In this document: positions 55,583-62,821 of the stretch, in pieces
Numbering within the stretch: the stretch's first letter is position 1
How the letters are laid out: each line of letters begins with the position of its first letter
Assembly: GCF_027587375.1 (NCBI RefSeq)
Contig: NZ_JAMXIC010000002.1
Location: 248,001-312,000, forward strand
Length of the DNA: 64,000 nt
From: Arthrobacter sp. B2a2-09
Lineage (GTDB): Bacteria; Actinomycetota; Actinomycetes; Actinomycetales; Micrococcaceae
Direction of reading: 5' to 3'
Translations under genes and position numbers: made by a program
Notes under the pieces: generated by a model
Seen by the model: only the letters and a program-made list of their open reading frames with translations
The model's database searches: none
What the model was told of the DNA's origin: nothing

Positions 55583-57037
55583 ATGGGAATCCGGACCGGA
55601 CAGCAGTACCTGGACAAGCTCAACTCGATGAACCCCCACGTCCTGATCGACGGCGAAATGGTCACCGAGAAGATCGCCGACCACCCGTCCTTCAGGAACG
55701 TGGCCCGCACGTACGCGAAGCTCTTCGACATGCAGCATGACCCGAAATATGCGGACGCCCTCACCTATGAGTCCCCGACGACGGGTGACCGGGTGAGTGC
55801 CTCGTTCCTGGTGCCGCGCAGCAAAGAAGACCTCGAACATCGGCATGCAGCCATCCGCACCTGGGCTGAATACTCCCTCGGATTCCTGGGCCGGACCGGT
55901 GACTATATGAACGGCGCCCTCACGGCGCTCGCAGCCGCAGAAAAGTGGTTTGCCCAGGCCGATCCGATGTTCGGCGAAAACATCCGCAAATACTACGAGC
56001 ATTGCCGCGAGAACGATCTCCTGGCTACGCATACGCTGATCCCGCCGCAAGTCAACCGCTCGGTGTCAGGTTCCGAGCAGCTCGGCGGCCAACTCTCGGC
56101 CAGGGTGGTGGAGGAGCGGGAAGATGGCATCGTGGTCCACGGCGCCCGCATGCTCGCCACGATCGCACCTATCGCCGACGAGCTTCTCGTGTTCCCATCG
56201 ACACTCCTGCGCTCGACGCCGGAAGATGCTCCGTACTCCTACGCGTTCGCCCTTCCGAATGATGCGCCGGGCATGCGGTACCTGTGCCGGACCTCGCTTT
56301 ACAACGGTGGAGGCACCCACGACGAGCCGCTCGCCAGCCGCTTCGAGGAGATGGACGCCGTCGTCGTTTTCGACCATGTGTTCGTTCCCAACGAGCGCAT
56401 CTTCATGCTCGGCCATCCTGAACTGTGCAATGCCTTCTACTCCGAGACCGGCGCCGGGGCCCTGATGACCCACCAGGTGGTCACGCGGACCATCGCGAAG
56501 AGCGAGTTCTTCCTGGGCCTTGCCTCGGAGATTGCGGCATCGATCGGGATCGACGGTTTCCAGCACATCCAGGAAGACCTCGCTGAGCTGATCGAAACCG
56601 TTGAAATCGGCAAGGCCCTCATGGTAGCTGCGGAAGCCCAGGCGGCTCCAAGCCCGGATGGCGTGTTCTTGCCGCATTGGCCCACCCTGAATGCGGCACG
56701 CAACTGGTACCCCAAGGTTGCCCAGCGTTTCCCCGCCATCATCCGGAAGTTCTCGGCGTCCGGTCTTATGGCCCTGCCGGGCGAAGCGGACGTGGCAAGT
56801 GAGGCACTGCCGGACATCGAGCTGTACCTCCAGGCGAAGACCCTGACCGGGCCGGAGCGCGTGCGCCTCTTCAAGCTTGCTTTCGATGCCAGCATTTCCG
56901 CATTCGCCGGGCGCCAGGCCCTGTATGAGTACTTCTTCTTCGGTGACCCCGTCCGCATGGCGGCCGCCCTCGTGAACAGCTACGACCGCGAGCCGGCCCG
57001 CGCCCGGGTGCGGGAGTTCCTCGAGCGGCAGGACTGA
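55583..57037 (+). CDS. hpaB: 4-hydroxyphenylacetate 3-monooxygenase-type oxygenase (HpaB family)
   Basis: 484 residues. FADH2-dependent oxygenase that hydroxylates phenolic acids ortho to the hydroxyl. GIRTGQQYLDKLNSMNPHVLIDGE, FEEMDAVVVFDHVFVPNERIFM and GDPVRMAAALVNSYDREPARARVREFL are typical of the HpaB/HpaH/TftD group. ATG 55583 follows GGAG at 55573-55576. The true phenolic substrate cannot be read, and no ring-cleavage genes follow. A hairpin terminator lies 17 bases after the stop. Confidence 0.92.
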   Translation: MGIRTGQQYLDKLNSMNPHVLIDGEMVTEKIADHPSFRNVARTYAKLFDMQHDPKYADALTYESPTTGDRVSASFLVPRSKEDLEHRHAAIRTWAEYSLGFLGRTGDYMNGALTALAAAEKWFAQADPMFGENIRKYYEHCRENDLLATHTLIPPQVNRSVSGSEQLGGQLSARVVEEREDGIVVHGARMLATIAPIADELLVFPSTLLRSTPEDAPYSYAFALPNDAPGMRYLCRTSLYNGGGTHDEPLASRFEEMDAVVVFDHVFVPNERIFMLGHPELCNAFYSETGAGALMTHQVVTRTIAKSEFFLGLASEIAASIGIDGFQHIQEDLAELIETVEIGKALMVAAEAQAAPSPDGVFLPHWPTLNAARNWYPKVAQRFPAIIRKFSASGLMALPGEADVASEALPDIELYLQAKTLTGPERVRLFKLAFDASISAFAGRQALYEYFFFGDPVRMAAALVNSYDREPARARVREFLERQD

Positions 57038-57053
57038 AGGCGCCACGGCGCGT

Positions 57054-57093
57054 ACGACGACGGCGGCGGCGATCCTCGCCGTCGTCGTCATTT
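57054..57093 (+). terminator. Terminator of the flavin monooxygenase operon
   Basis: ACGACGACGGCG (57054-57065) and CGCCGTCGTCGT (57077-57088) form a perfect 12-base stem followed by CATTTTG. It marks the left border of the accessory cluster at 57.3-61.2 kb. Confidence 0.85.
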
Positions 57094-57160
57094 TGTGCCG
57101 CCCGGGTCCAGTCGGCTCGATCCTGCGCGTCTGCTGACTCGGTGACGATTAGCCGACACG

Positions 57161-57175
57161 GGTCGCGACGCGACC
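57161..57175. promoter_or_regulatory. 15-base palindrome in the gap before the cysteine-rich-protein cluster
   Basis: GGTCGCGACGCGACC is a perfect inverted repeat of 7-base arms around one A. It is 160 bases before the first gene of the cluster. Operator or chance in GC-rich DNA. Confidence 0.4.
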
Positions 57176-57234
57176 AAGACTAGACTCCGCAAAGATAGCC
57201 GGTCGCGCTTTTACGACAAGAAGTCAGGAATCCG

Positions 57235-57262
57235 TTGTCCCGCGCAACTACTAGGTCATAAA
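57235..57262 (+). promoter_or_regulatory. Possible promoter of the cysteine-rich-protein cluster
   Basis: TTGTCC (57235-57240), 16 bases, CATAAA (57257-57262). Each box matches four of six consensus positions. It would place the hairpin at 57277-57307 in the 5' leader. Weak. Confidence 0.3.
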
Positions 57263-57276
57263 GCCCGGCAATGACT

Positions 57277-57307
57277 TTGTCCCGCCACCCTTTGGGCGGC
57301 GGGACAA
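57277..57307 (+). promoter_or_regulatory. Stable hairpin directly before the ribosome-binding site
   Basis: TTGTCCCGCC (57277-57286) pairs with GGCGGGACAA (57298-57307), with an inner CCC/GGG stem around TTT. AAGGA of the first gene begins 8 bases later (57315). No T-run follows, so it is more likely a leader structure than a terminator. Confidence 0.7.
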
Positions 57308-57326
57308 GCAAAAGAAGGATGTGGCA

Positions 57327-57791
57327 ATGATCTACGTCAGTTCTTTAAAGCTGAGAACTATCCCCGACGGCTACGCATATTTCGGTGTCGCGGAGGGCGA
57401 TTCGACTATCGAGTTCCATGATGACCCTGATCAGCTGATCGTGAGGTACAAGACTGGGTCTGGATTCGCGCAGGCTAAAATGCTCTCAATTTGCTACTCA
57501 CCGGCCGGGGCCACGTTGACGTGCGTGGAGACGAAGCCGCCCATCAAGATTAAGTTGGGGCGGCTTAGCGCCCTCTACTTCGACGGTCATTGGGTGCCGG
57601 GTCCCGGTTCCGGCCAATGGGACACAATCGTGGGTCCTGTCCACTGGGACACTGATTCTCAGCATTCCGTTGCCGTTAGCCTGCCTAGTGGGGCTTCCTT
57701 GGCGATTCGATCAAGCCCTCAGTACCTTCCTGGATTGGCTTCCCTGCTTGGAATCGCGCGATCTGTTCCGATCGTCGAGGCAGTTGTATGA
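57327..57791 (+). CDS. Unknown protein, first gene of the cysteine-rich-protein cluster
   Basis: 154 residues, family not recognised. Mostly beta-type alternation with Gly and Pro, no signal peptide or membrane helix until a mildly hydrophobic end (YLPGLASLLGIARSVPIVEAVV). It has two cysteines (ICYS and TCVE) and several Trp and His near 90-110. ATG 57327 has AAGGA 7 bases upstream; GTG 57321 is less well spaced. It overlaps the MauE-like gene by 4 bases (ATGA), so it is part of the same operon. Base composition appears lower in GC than the core genes. Confidence 0.7.
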   Translation: MIYVSSLKLRTIPDGYAYFGVAEGDSTIEFHDDPDQLIVRYKTGSGFAQAKMLSICYSPAGATLTCVETKPPIKIKLGRLSALYFDGHWVPGPGSGQWDTIVGPVHWDTDSQHSVAVSLPSGASLAIRSSPQYLPGLASLLGIARSVPIVEAVV

Positions 57792-58351
57792 CCGTTCTAC
57801 GAGTCGCAGTGACGATGGTCTTTCTGCTTGCGGTCGCAGGTAAACTCAGCGCCCCACGGAGCTTCAGCAACTATCTGCGGGGGTTAGGGGTAGCAGGCAC
57901 ATGGATTGGTGCTGTGTTCGCTACCATCGTCGTCGCCGAACTTAGTACTGCTGGTCTCCTGCTGCTACCTGAACTGGATCCCGTAGGCCCGGTCAGCGCG
58001 ACCGCGCTGAGCCTGGGATTCGTAATCCTCCAACTGCTTGGGCTGAGACGGCGCTCAGGAGCGTGCTCCTGCTTCGGACATATAGATGATCATCAAATGC
58101 CGGGAGTTGGGGCGGTTCGGGCAGTACTCCTTCTGGCGGCTTCAGCAGTTCTCTTGGGCGACATCGAGAGCAGCTTCATGGACTGGCATCAACTGCTGGT
58201 TGGCATTTTGGCGGCAATCTCGTTTATTCAGGCGTTCGGATTGGCGAACAGTTTGCTTCGCTTGGTCGACTATCGGCAGAGGTTGCGCAAAGAACTCAGC
58301 TGGGATCCCAGGAGCGGCCAGGCAACGCAGGAAAGGACCGAGCCGGCATGA
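57788..58351 (+). CDS. MauE/DoxX-like redox-associated membrane protein
   Basis: 187 residues with four membrane helices (about 5-18, 38-60, 68-86, 105-145) and the motif GACSCFG (C93, C95), the C-x-CFG signature of MauE. MauE is needed, with MauD, to form disulfides in the methylamine dehydrogenase small subunit in the periplasm; the fold is related to DoxX and VKOR-like thiol oxidoreductases. ATG 57788 overlaps the previous stop, and the end overlaps the thioredoxin gene by 4 bases. The hydrophilic end (RQRLRKELSWDPRSG) is cytoplasmic. Confidence 0.82.
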   Translation: MTVLRVAVTMVFLLAVAGKLSAPRSFSNYLRGLGVAGTWIGAVFATIVVAELSTAGLLLLPELDPVGPVSATALSLGFVILQLLGLRRRSGACSCFGHIDDHQMPGVGAVRAVLLLAASAVLLGDIESSFMDWHQLLVGILAAISFIQAFGLANSLLRLVDYRQRLRKELSWDPRSGQATQERTEPA

Positions 58352-58932
58352 CGCCGCTCATCATCAGTCATCTTGCCACGTGGGTGCTGCTGATCCTGCT
58401 CACGCTCGCTGTGCTGGCGCTGTATCGGCACTTCGGGCAGCTTTATATGAACACTAGCCAAAACAAGTCTGCGCAAGGCCCGGCCCTCGGAAGTTCGGTC
58501 CTGTCTCTAGGCAAAAAGAGCCTTGACGGGCGGGACGTCTACCTTCCCGACGGACGTCCGACGGTAATTGTGTTCGCTGATACCGACTGTGAGTATTGTG
58601 CTCAGATTCGAGACGAACTGATCCACTTCAAGGAGCATTCGGTTCGATTCGTCCTCCTGTGCTCGGGACGGAGGAGCGACGTCGTGGCTTGGGCGCGGCC
58701 CCTCGCCGGACACGCAGATGTCATTTGGGACCACAAGTCAGCGCTGACGGCAAGGAACGAAGTCAACGGAACGCCTTTTGCTGTGGTGGTGGATGCGAAC
58801 GCAAGAGTAGTGGGGAAATCAATCATCAACGGCAGGGCTGGTCTCGATTGGGCCGTTCGAATCGCCGAGGATCCGGACTCAAGCGTGGAAGTCTCTGGTA
58901 TCAAGCATTCGCATTCCGAAGAGGAGGAATAG
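58348..58932 (+). CDS. MauD/TlpA-like membrane-anchored thioredoxin
   Basis: 194 residues. One N-terminal helix (about 9-26) ends LYRHFGQLY, as in MauD. An exported thioredoxin fold follows with the redox pair C81-E-Y-C84 in FADTDCEYC and the cis-proline in NGTPFAVVVD. The His/Glu-rich tail (KHSHSEEEE) may bind metal. It overlaps the MauE-like gene (ATGA). Together they look like an electron relay that oxidises or isomerises disulfides in an exported protein; the cysteine-rich gene two bases downstream is the obvious client. Confidence 0.85.
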   Translation: MTPLIISHLATWVLLILLTLAVLALYRHFGQLYMNTSQNKSAQGPALGSSVLSLGKKSLDGRDVYLPDGRPTVIVFADTDCEYCAQIRDELIHFKEHSVRFVLLCSGRRSDVVAWARPLAGHADVIWDHKSALTARNEVNGTPFAVVVDANARVVGKSIINGRAGLDWAVRIAEDPDSSVEVSGIKHSHSEEEE

Positions 58933-58934
58933 CC

Positions 58935-59282
58935 ATGAGCAAGGCGATTATGAAATTCACCCGCTCCATCAACCGACGAAAGGCCATCGGCGGTGGCTTG
59001 GCTGCAGTGTTCGGGGCTGTTGCTGGCGTTAGCCTGGGCCAGAAGGCGGCCGTCGCCGCAATTCCCTGTTACACGCTCCCCGACTGTCGCACCACGAGCA
59101 GTGCGTTTTGCTCAGGTAGCAACTGTGCCAGCGGAACTTACCACAGCTGCAGTCCTCTCAACCTTGGCTGCATTTCCGCAGGCAATTACTGCTGGACGTC
59201 CCAAGGCGGGAAATGCTGCGACTGCAGGTGCTCGTGGTACGGGGGCGGGAGCGGAACCGTCAATTGCATTTGTTATGGATGA
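58935..59282 (+). CDS. Tat-exported small cysteine-rich protein
   Basis: 115 residues, unknown. A twin-arginine signal (SINRRKAIGGG at 11-21, hydrophobic to about 34, AVAA before residue 42) is followed by about 74 mature residues with 13 cysteines (45, 51, 59, 64, 72, 79, 86, 94, 95, 97, 99, 111, 113) and two tryptophans (87, 101). It starts at ATG 58935 behind AGGAGG. Position after MauE- and MauD-like genes and the Tat signal parallel MauA, the tryptophan tryptophylquinone subunit of methylamine dehydrogenase, but it is much shorter and lacks clear alignment with MauA. It could be a cofactor-bearing electron carrier or a disulfide-rich secreted peptide. Confidence 0.8.
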   Translation: MSKAIMKFTRSINRRKAIGGGLAAVFGAVAGVSLGQKAAVAAIPCYTLPDCRTTSSAFCSGSNCASGTYHSCSPLNLGCISAGNYCWTSQGGKCCDCRCSWYGGGSGTVNCICYG

Positions 59283-59294
59283 GAAAGGATTGTC

Positions 59295-60053
59295 ATGACC
59301 GAAATCATCACTGGCCAGCGCCGCGTTGATATGCGACCGAGCGTCATTGCGCTCGGCCTTGCCTTAGTAGCCGTGAGCGTGGGCGCCGTTGTCACAACTG
59401 GTTCGCTAGCTATTCTTGGGAGGGGTTCAAACGCGGCACCGGTTGTCGGGATGGCGATCGTCGCACTTCTGGTTGGCCTTCAAGGTGCTCGAACGGACTG
59501 TGGATGGAATGCCGCAATCCGCTTGGCTGGCAAGCCTGGACAATCCGAGGTCACGATCTTGGTCCATTCCGTCGGACTTGTGCTTGGGGCGCTTACGACC
59601 GCTACGGTCCTGATGGCATTGGCACTGTGGATACAGGTCCCCGCTGTGGTTGTCGGATTGCTGCTTTTGGTGCTGGCGCCGTTCCGCATTGCCCGCCCGA
59701 TGTCGGTGGCGCCAGGTGGGTGGAAAGTCCGACGGGAATGGGAACGCTGGGGAACCACACGCTACATGGCCGTTTTTGGATGGTTCCTAGGCCTTGGATT
59801 CGTGACAACGATGGCATCTCCACTGTTTGTCGTGTGTGCTTTGTGGGCCCTCTCACAAGGGCATTGGGCGGTGGCGGTATTCACTTTTCTCGCCTTCGCG
59901 GTAGGTCGATTGACGACCACCGTCGCGACTACCTTTGACGAATCCTTCGCCTGCGATACATCGGCAGCCGACAAAATCGTGCGCGCTGTCTCACCGCTTG
60001 GAATCATCGAAGGCATTGCAGGCGCAGCGACCGGCGTGCTGATGTTGATATAG
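59295..60053 (+). CDS. Polytopic membrane protein of the cysteine-rich-protein cluster
   Basis: 252 residues with six to seven membrane helices. The segment GWFLGLGFVTTMASPLFVVCALWALSQGHWAVAVFTFLAFAVGR (about 156-199) has the G-x-x-T-x-x-x-SP-spaced look of one half of CcdA/DsbD or LysE-type transporters, although the CcdA cysteine after SP is Leu here. Cysteines occur at TDCGW, VVCAL and FACDT. In mau operons the membrane protein MauF, a CcdA relative, is present; this may be its counterpart, which is inference from context. ATG 59295 has AAAGGA 5 bases upstream. Confidence 0.72.
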   Translation: MTEIITGQRRVDMRPSVIALGLALVAVSVGAVVTTGSLAILGRGSNAAPVVGMAIVALLVGLQGARTDCGWNAAIRLAGKPGQSEVTILVHSVGLVLGALTTATVLMALALWIQVPAVVVGLLLLVLAPFRIARPMSVAPGGWKVRREWERWGTTRYMAVFGWFLGLGFVTTMASPLFVVCALWALSQGHWAVAVFTFLAFAVGRLTTTVATTFDESFACDTSAADKIVRAVSPLGIIEGIAGAATGVLMLI

Positions 60054-60091
60054 AGACCGATTGCCGTCCGCCGATGAGGGAGACAAATCGA

Positions 60092-60706
60092 GTGAAATCG
60101 GGCCAAGGAATGATAGTCGTGTTATCCGTGATGTTGGGGCTCTCAGCGTGTCAGCCCTTAAACACGTCGCCACCAACGGAAGCTTCTTCACCTAAGGCGC
60201 TCACATTAGCGTCGAACCTCGAATGTCCGGATGCGTTTAGCGAGGACGCGGGTCGCGAGCCAGAACCTCCGGGGTCAGGCACGCCCGGAGCGATTGGGGT
60301 CTCATCCAGATCTTGGATCGGCAGCCCGGCGGGATATGTGTGGCCGATCAAGGACGGTCTAAGCGGTTTCGCGGTCACCATCGCGGGGATCCAATACGGC
60401 GGATGGAAAGCGCCTCTGACCCTGGAGCCGGGCATCGGTGAGCGTGTTGTGAGCATTGAAGGGCCGGACGACGCTGTTCTGATGGTTGTCTCCAGCAAGG
60501 ACTGGGGAACTAATCCTGCCTTGCAGGAGGGGAACGTGGTTGTGAACCGATCCTATTCCATCAAAGGGTGCCAAGGCCGCAGAACGGTTTTTCCAGGGAT
60601 GATTCTTGTCCGTGGACAGGCCTGCGTTGTAATCAGGGTCACCGACCCCGTGGCGGGGACGACATCGACCATATCCGTGCCGATGTACGGCGGCGTATGC
60701 AACTGA
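60092..60706 (+). CDS. Lipoprotein of unknown function
   Basis: 204 residues. A short signal ends in the lipobox LSAC (lipidated C20), followed by a Pro/Ser/Thr-rich spacer and a beta-rich domain with three further cysteines (GCQG, QACVV, GVCN). GTG 60092 has GAGGGAGA 8 bases upstream; ATG 60074 overlaps that site and is less likely. It belongs to the same transcription unit as the preceding membrane protein, 38 bases away. No family recognised. Confidence 0.75.
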   Translation: MKSGQGMIVVLSVMLGLSACQPLNTSPPTEASSPKALTLASNLECPDAFSEDAGREPEPPGSGTPGAIGVSSRSWIGSPAGYVWPIKDGLSGFAVTIAGIQYGGWKAPLTLEPGIGERVVSIEGPDDAVLMVVSSKDWGTNPALQEGNVVVNRSYSIKGCQGRRTVFPGMILVRGQACVVIRVTDPVAGTTSTISVPMYGGVCN

Positions 60707-60731
60707 GCTAGGGAAGGCGGCTTGGGGCGCT

Positions 60732-61208
60732 GTGGGGGAACATCCCGAAGACGATTTTGCTGATTACTTTAGGATCCACTATCCGCGACTCTTGGCGTTT
60801 GTGAAGCGGAGGGTCGATGATCATGAGACGGCTCAGGACATCTGCAGTGAGTCATTCTTGCTGGCATGGAAGATCCTCGGGCGAGAATGCACGGATTCAG
60901 CCTCATGGCTCTATGTGACGGCCCGGAATCTGATTGGCACCGAATATCGGCGCCGTGCCCAGAAGGAGAGGCTGATCCTTGCAATAGGCAGAATCTCCCG
61001 AAGTTCCCTGGATCCCTGTGAGCCGACCGATCTTGAGATCGTGATGGAAAGGCTTCACATTGATGACAGGGCGGCCGTCGTTCTGACTTATTGGCTCGGT
61101 CTGTCCGCCGCGGAGGCGGCAATCCTCTGCGGGTGCAGCGAAGTAGCCATGTGGAAACGTCTGAGCCGGGCACGAGCACAACTGAGGAGCTTGCTTTCGG
61201 AACCGTGA
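60732..61208 (+). CDS. RNA polymerase sigma factor (sigma-70 family, ECF-like)
   Basis: 158 residues. Region 2 (YFRIHYPRLLAFVKRRVDDHETAQDICSESFLLAWK, about 12-47) and region 4 (DRAAVVLTYWLGLSAAEAAILCGCSEVAMWKRLSRARAQLRSLL, about 112-156) are clear; the linker is short, as in ECF factors. GTG 60732. It closes the 57.3-61.2 kb cluster and has no visible anti-sigma gene beside it, unless the lipoprotein or the polytopic membrane protein acts as a sensor. A perfect hairpin terminator follows. Confidence 0.9.
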   Translation: MGEHPEDDFADYFRIHYPRLLAFVKRRVDDHETAQDICSESFLLAWKILGRECTDSASWLYVTARNLIGTEYRRRAQKERLILAIGRISRSSLDPCEPTDLEIVMERLHIDDRAAVVLTYWLGLSAAEAAILCGCSEVAMWKRLSRARAQLRSLLSEP

Positions 61209-61233
61209 ACAGACCAAGGACCGCTCAAGGAAA

Positions 61234-61265
61234 GAGGGACTGACGGTGCTAACCGTCAGTCCCTC
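61234..61265. terminator. Bidirectional terminator after the sigma factor gene
   Basis: GAGGGACTGACGGT (61234-61247) and its exact complement (61252-61265) form a 14-base stem with a 4-base loop. It lies between the sigma factor gene and the convergent SLH-domain gene and marks the right border of the accessory cluster. Confidence 0.88.
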
Positions 61266-61285
61266 CGGCGCTTGCCTGACCGTGC

Positions 61286-62614
61286 TCAGGGCTTGGGGTA
61301 TTTGGCGTTGGTGCGGTAGAGGAAGGCCGCAGTGGCGTCGCGGGCAACCGGGGTGAGGGGCCGGAATTCCGTGGTTCCGTCAGGGTTCGCCCAGCCGGTG
61401 GTGATGTTGTTGCTGGCGAGCCAGGTGATCTCCTTGTAGAAGGGGTAGTTGGACGGAACGTCGGTGAAGTTGCTGCTTACGGAAACCGTGGGGCTGCCGT
61501 TCAGGCGGTAGATGAAAGCCGCCATGGCGTCGCGGTTGACCGAGCCCTGTGGGTGGAAGGTCGCCGTGCCGTTAGGACCGTCGTTGTAACCGGTGGTAAT
61601 ACCTTGGTCGGCCAACCAGGACACTTCCTTGTAGTAGGGGCTGTTCGTCGGCACATCGGCGAACTTGGGTGTTGCTGGCGGGGTGTAGGCAGGGCTGCCC
61701 ATGTAGCGGTAGATGAATGCTGCCATCGCTTCGCGGCTGATGGACTCCAGGGGCCGGAACTGGCGGCTGTTGTCGGGCATGACCCAGCCGGTGGTAATAC
61801 CCTGGTCGGCGGCCCAGGTGATTTCCTTGAAGAAGGGATAGTTCGAAGGCACGTCGGTGAAGGAATACGACGAAGATGCGGACTCGTTCTTGATGATCAG
61901 GTCATCGACGTAAATGTCGGCCTGCTGGGTCGGGTGTTCGGAGCCGAGCATCACACTACTCAGGGACGTTGCTGGGACGTTGAGGGTGCTGGACGAATAG
62001 ACGGACTTGTCGTCGAACCAGACCTGTGCGGCCGTAGCGCTCCCGTTGGCGGTGACGTCGATGGCGATGTGGTGCCAGCTGTTGAGGGCAACGGTGGAGA
62101 CCATGGTGGTGTAGCTGAAGGTTCCGTTTGGCGCAGTGACTCTCAGCACGAAGTTGGAAGTGCTGTTGTAACGGAAGATGTCCATGATCCGTGTAGCGCC
62201 GGAGAAGAACCGGAAGTAGGGGACGTCGTTGCCTGCTACACCGGCGGTAGTGATGTTGAACCACCCGGCCGCGTAGGCGTGAGTGGCCCCCGCTGGCAGG
62301 GGCACCGCCATATTCGAGATCGAACCGGCGTCGATCGTTGCGTGCAGGTAGGCGGAGCACGAGCCGTCGTGGGCAAGCGTCGAGCTGACCGCGGCTGTGC
62401 CCGTCCCTTGGGTGACAATGGTGTAGGGGGACAAGGACCCGGATTCGAAGTTGTCCGCCACCACAGTGGTGCCGGGAATGCTGTCAGTAGGTGCTGCGGT
62501 TCCTGGCTGGCAGGAGACCGAGGCTGCCTCGGCGGGCGCAACAACGATCATCCCGCCCGCACCGAGCGCGAGGCCGAGCATTCCGGAGAGTCCTAGCCGG
62601 TACAGTCGTTTCAT
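61286..62614 (-). CDS. Exported protein with jelly-roll domain and three SLH-like repeats
   Basis: 442 residues. Signal peptide MKRLYRLGLSGMLGLALGAGG...APAEA (cleavage near 30). A concanavalin/LamG-like region (about 35-240) contains ADNFESGSLSPYTI, WHHIAIDVTANG and IYVDDLIIKN. Three repeats of about 60 residues follow, each with FxDVPxNxPxxKEIxWxAxxGITTGW and FRP...REAMAAFIYR, the actinobacterial SLH-type surface-layer module that binds the wall. ATG 62614 has GGAGG 9 bases upstream. It is separated from the phosphoesterase gene by 207 bases and runs in the same direction. Confidence 0.88.
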   Translation of the reverse strand: MKRLYRLGLSGMLGLALGAGGMIVVAPAEAASVSCQPGTAAPTDSIPGTTVVADNFESGSLSPYTIVTQGTGTAAVSSTLAHDGSCSAYLHATIDAGSISNMAVPLPAGATHAYAAGWFNITTAGVAGNDVPYFRFFSGATRIMDIFRYNSTSNFVLRVTAPNGTFSYTTMVSTVALNSWHHIAIDVTANGSATAAQVWFDDKSVYSSSTLNVPATSLSSVMLGSEHPTQQADIYVDDLIIKNESASSSYSFTDVPSNYPFFKEITWAADQGITTGWVMPDNSRQFRPLESISREAMAAFIYRYMGSPAYTPPATPKFADVPTNSPYYKEVSWLADQGITTGYNDGPNGTATFHPQGSVNRDAMAAFIYRLNGSPTVSVSSNFTDVPSNYPFYKEITWLASNNITTGWANPDGTTEFRPLTPVARDATAAFLYRTNAKYPKP

Positions 62615-62767
62615 TGTTCCGTCCTCCAAGCTGCGGTCGGTACCGGGCATCCCGCTCAGCGGGGAGCCAGGGTCGATCTGCCTGCGGCGAGCTCGTTGCG
62701 ACGGTACCGGCCCAGGCACCCGGCTATGCCGTCGAGAACCAATGGCACCATGGGGGCGGTTACAGTT

Positions 62768-62800
62768 GCGTTACCAAATCCAGCATTGCTTTGGTAGCGC
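62768..62800. repeat. Inverted repeat between the phosphoesterase and SLH genes
   Basis: GCGTTACCAAA (62768-62778) and TTTGGTAGCGC (62790-62800) match at 10 of 11 positions, with an 11-base spacer. It could end the phosphoesterase transcript or act as an operator for the SLH gene; no T-run is visible. Confidence 0.5.
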
Positions 62801-62821
62801 CGATGCAGCTTCTCCGCAAGG

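Noticed and set aside
57054..57326. Possible RNA gene in the gap before the cysteine-rich-protein cluster
   Set aside because: Only a terminator, a short palindrome and a leader hairpin are visible; no tRNA or known small RNA pattern could be made out.
58935..59282. Calling the cysteine-rich protein a true methylamine dehydrogenase light chain
   Set aside because: Mature length is about 74 rather than about 130 residues, the tryptophan spacing is 14 rather than about 50, and no large subunit gene is present.
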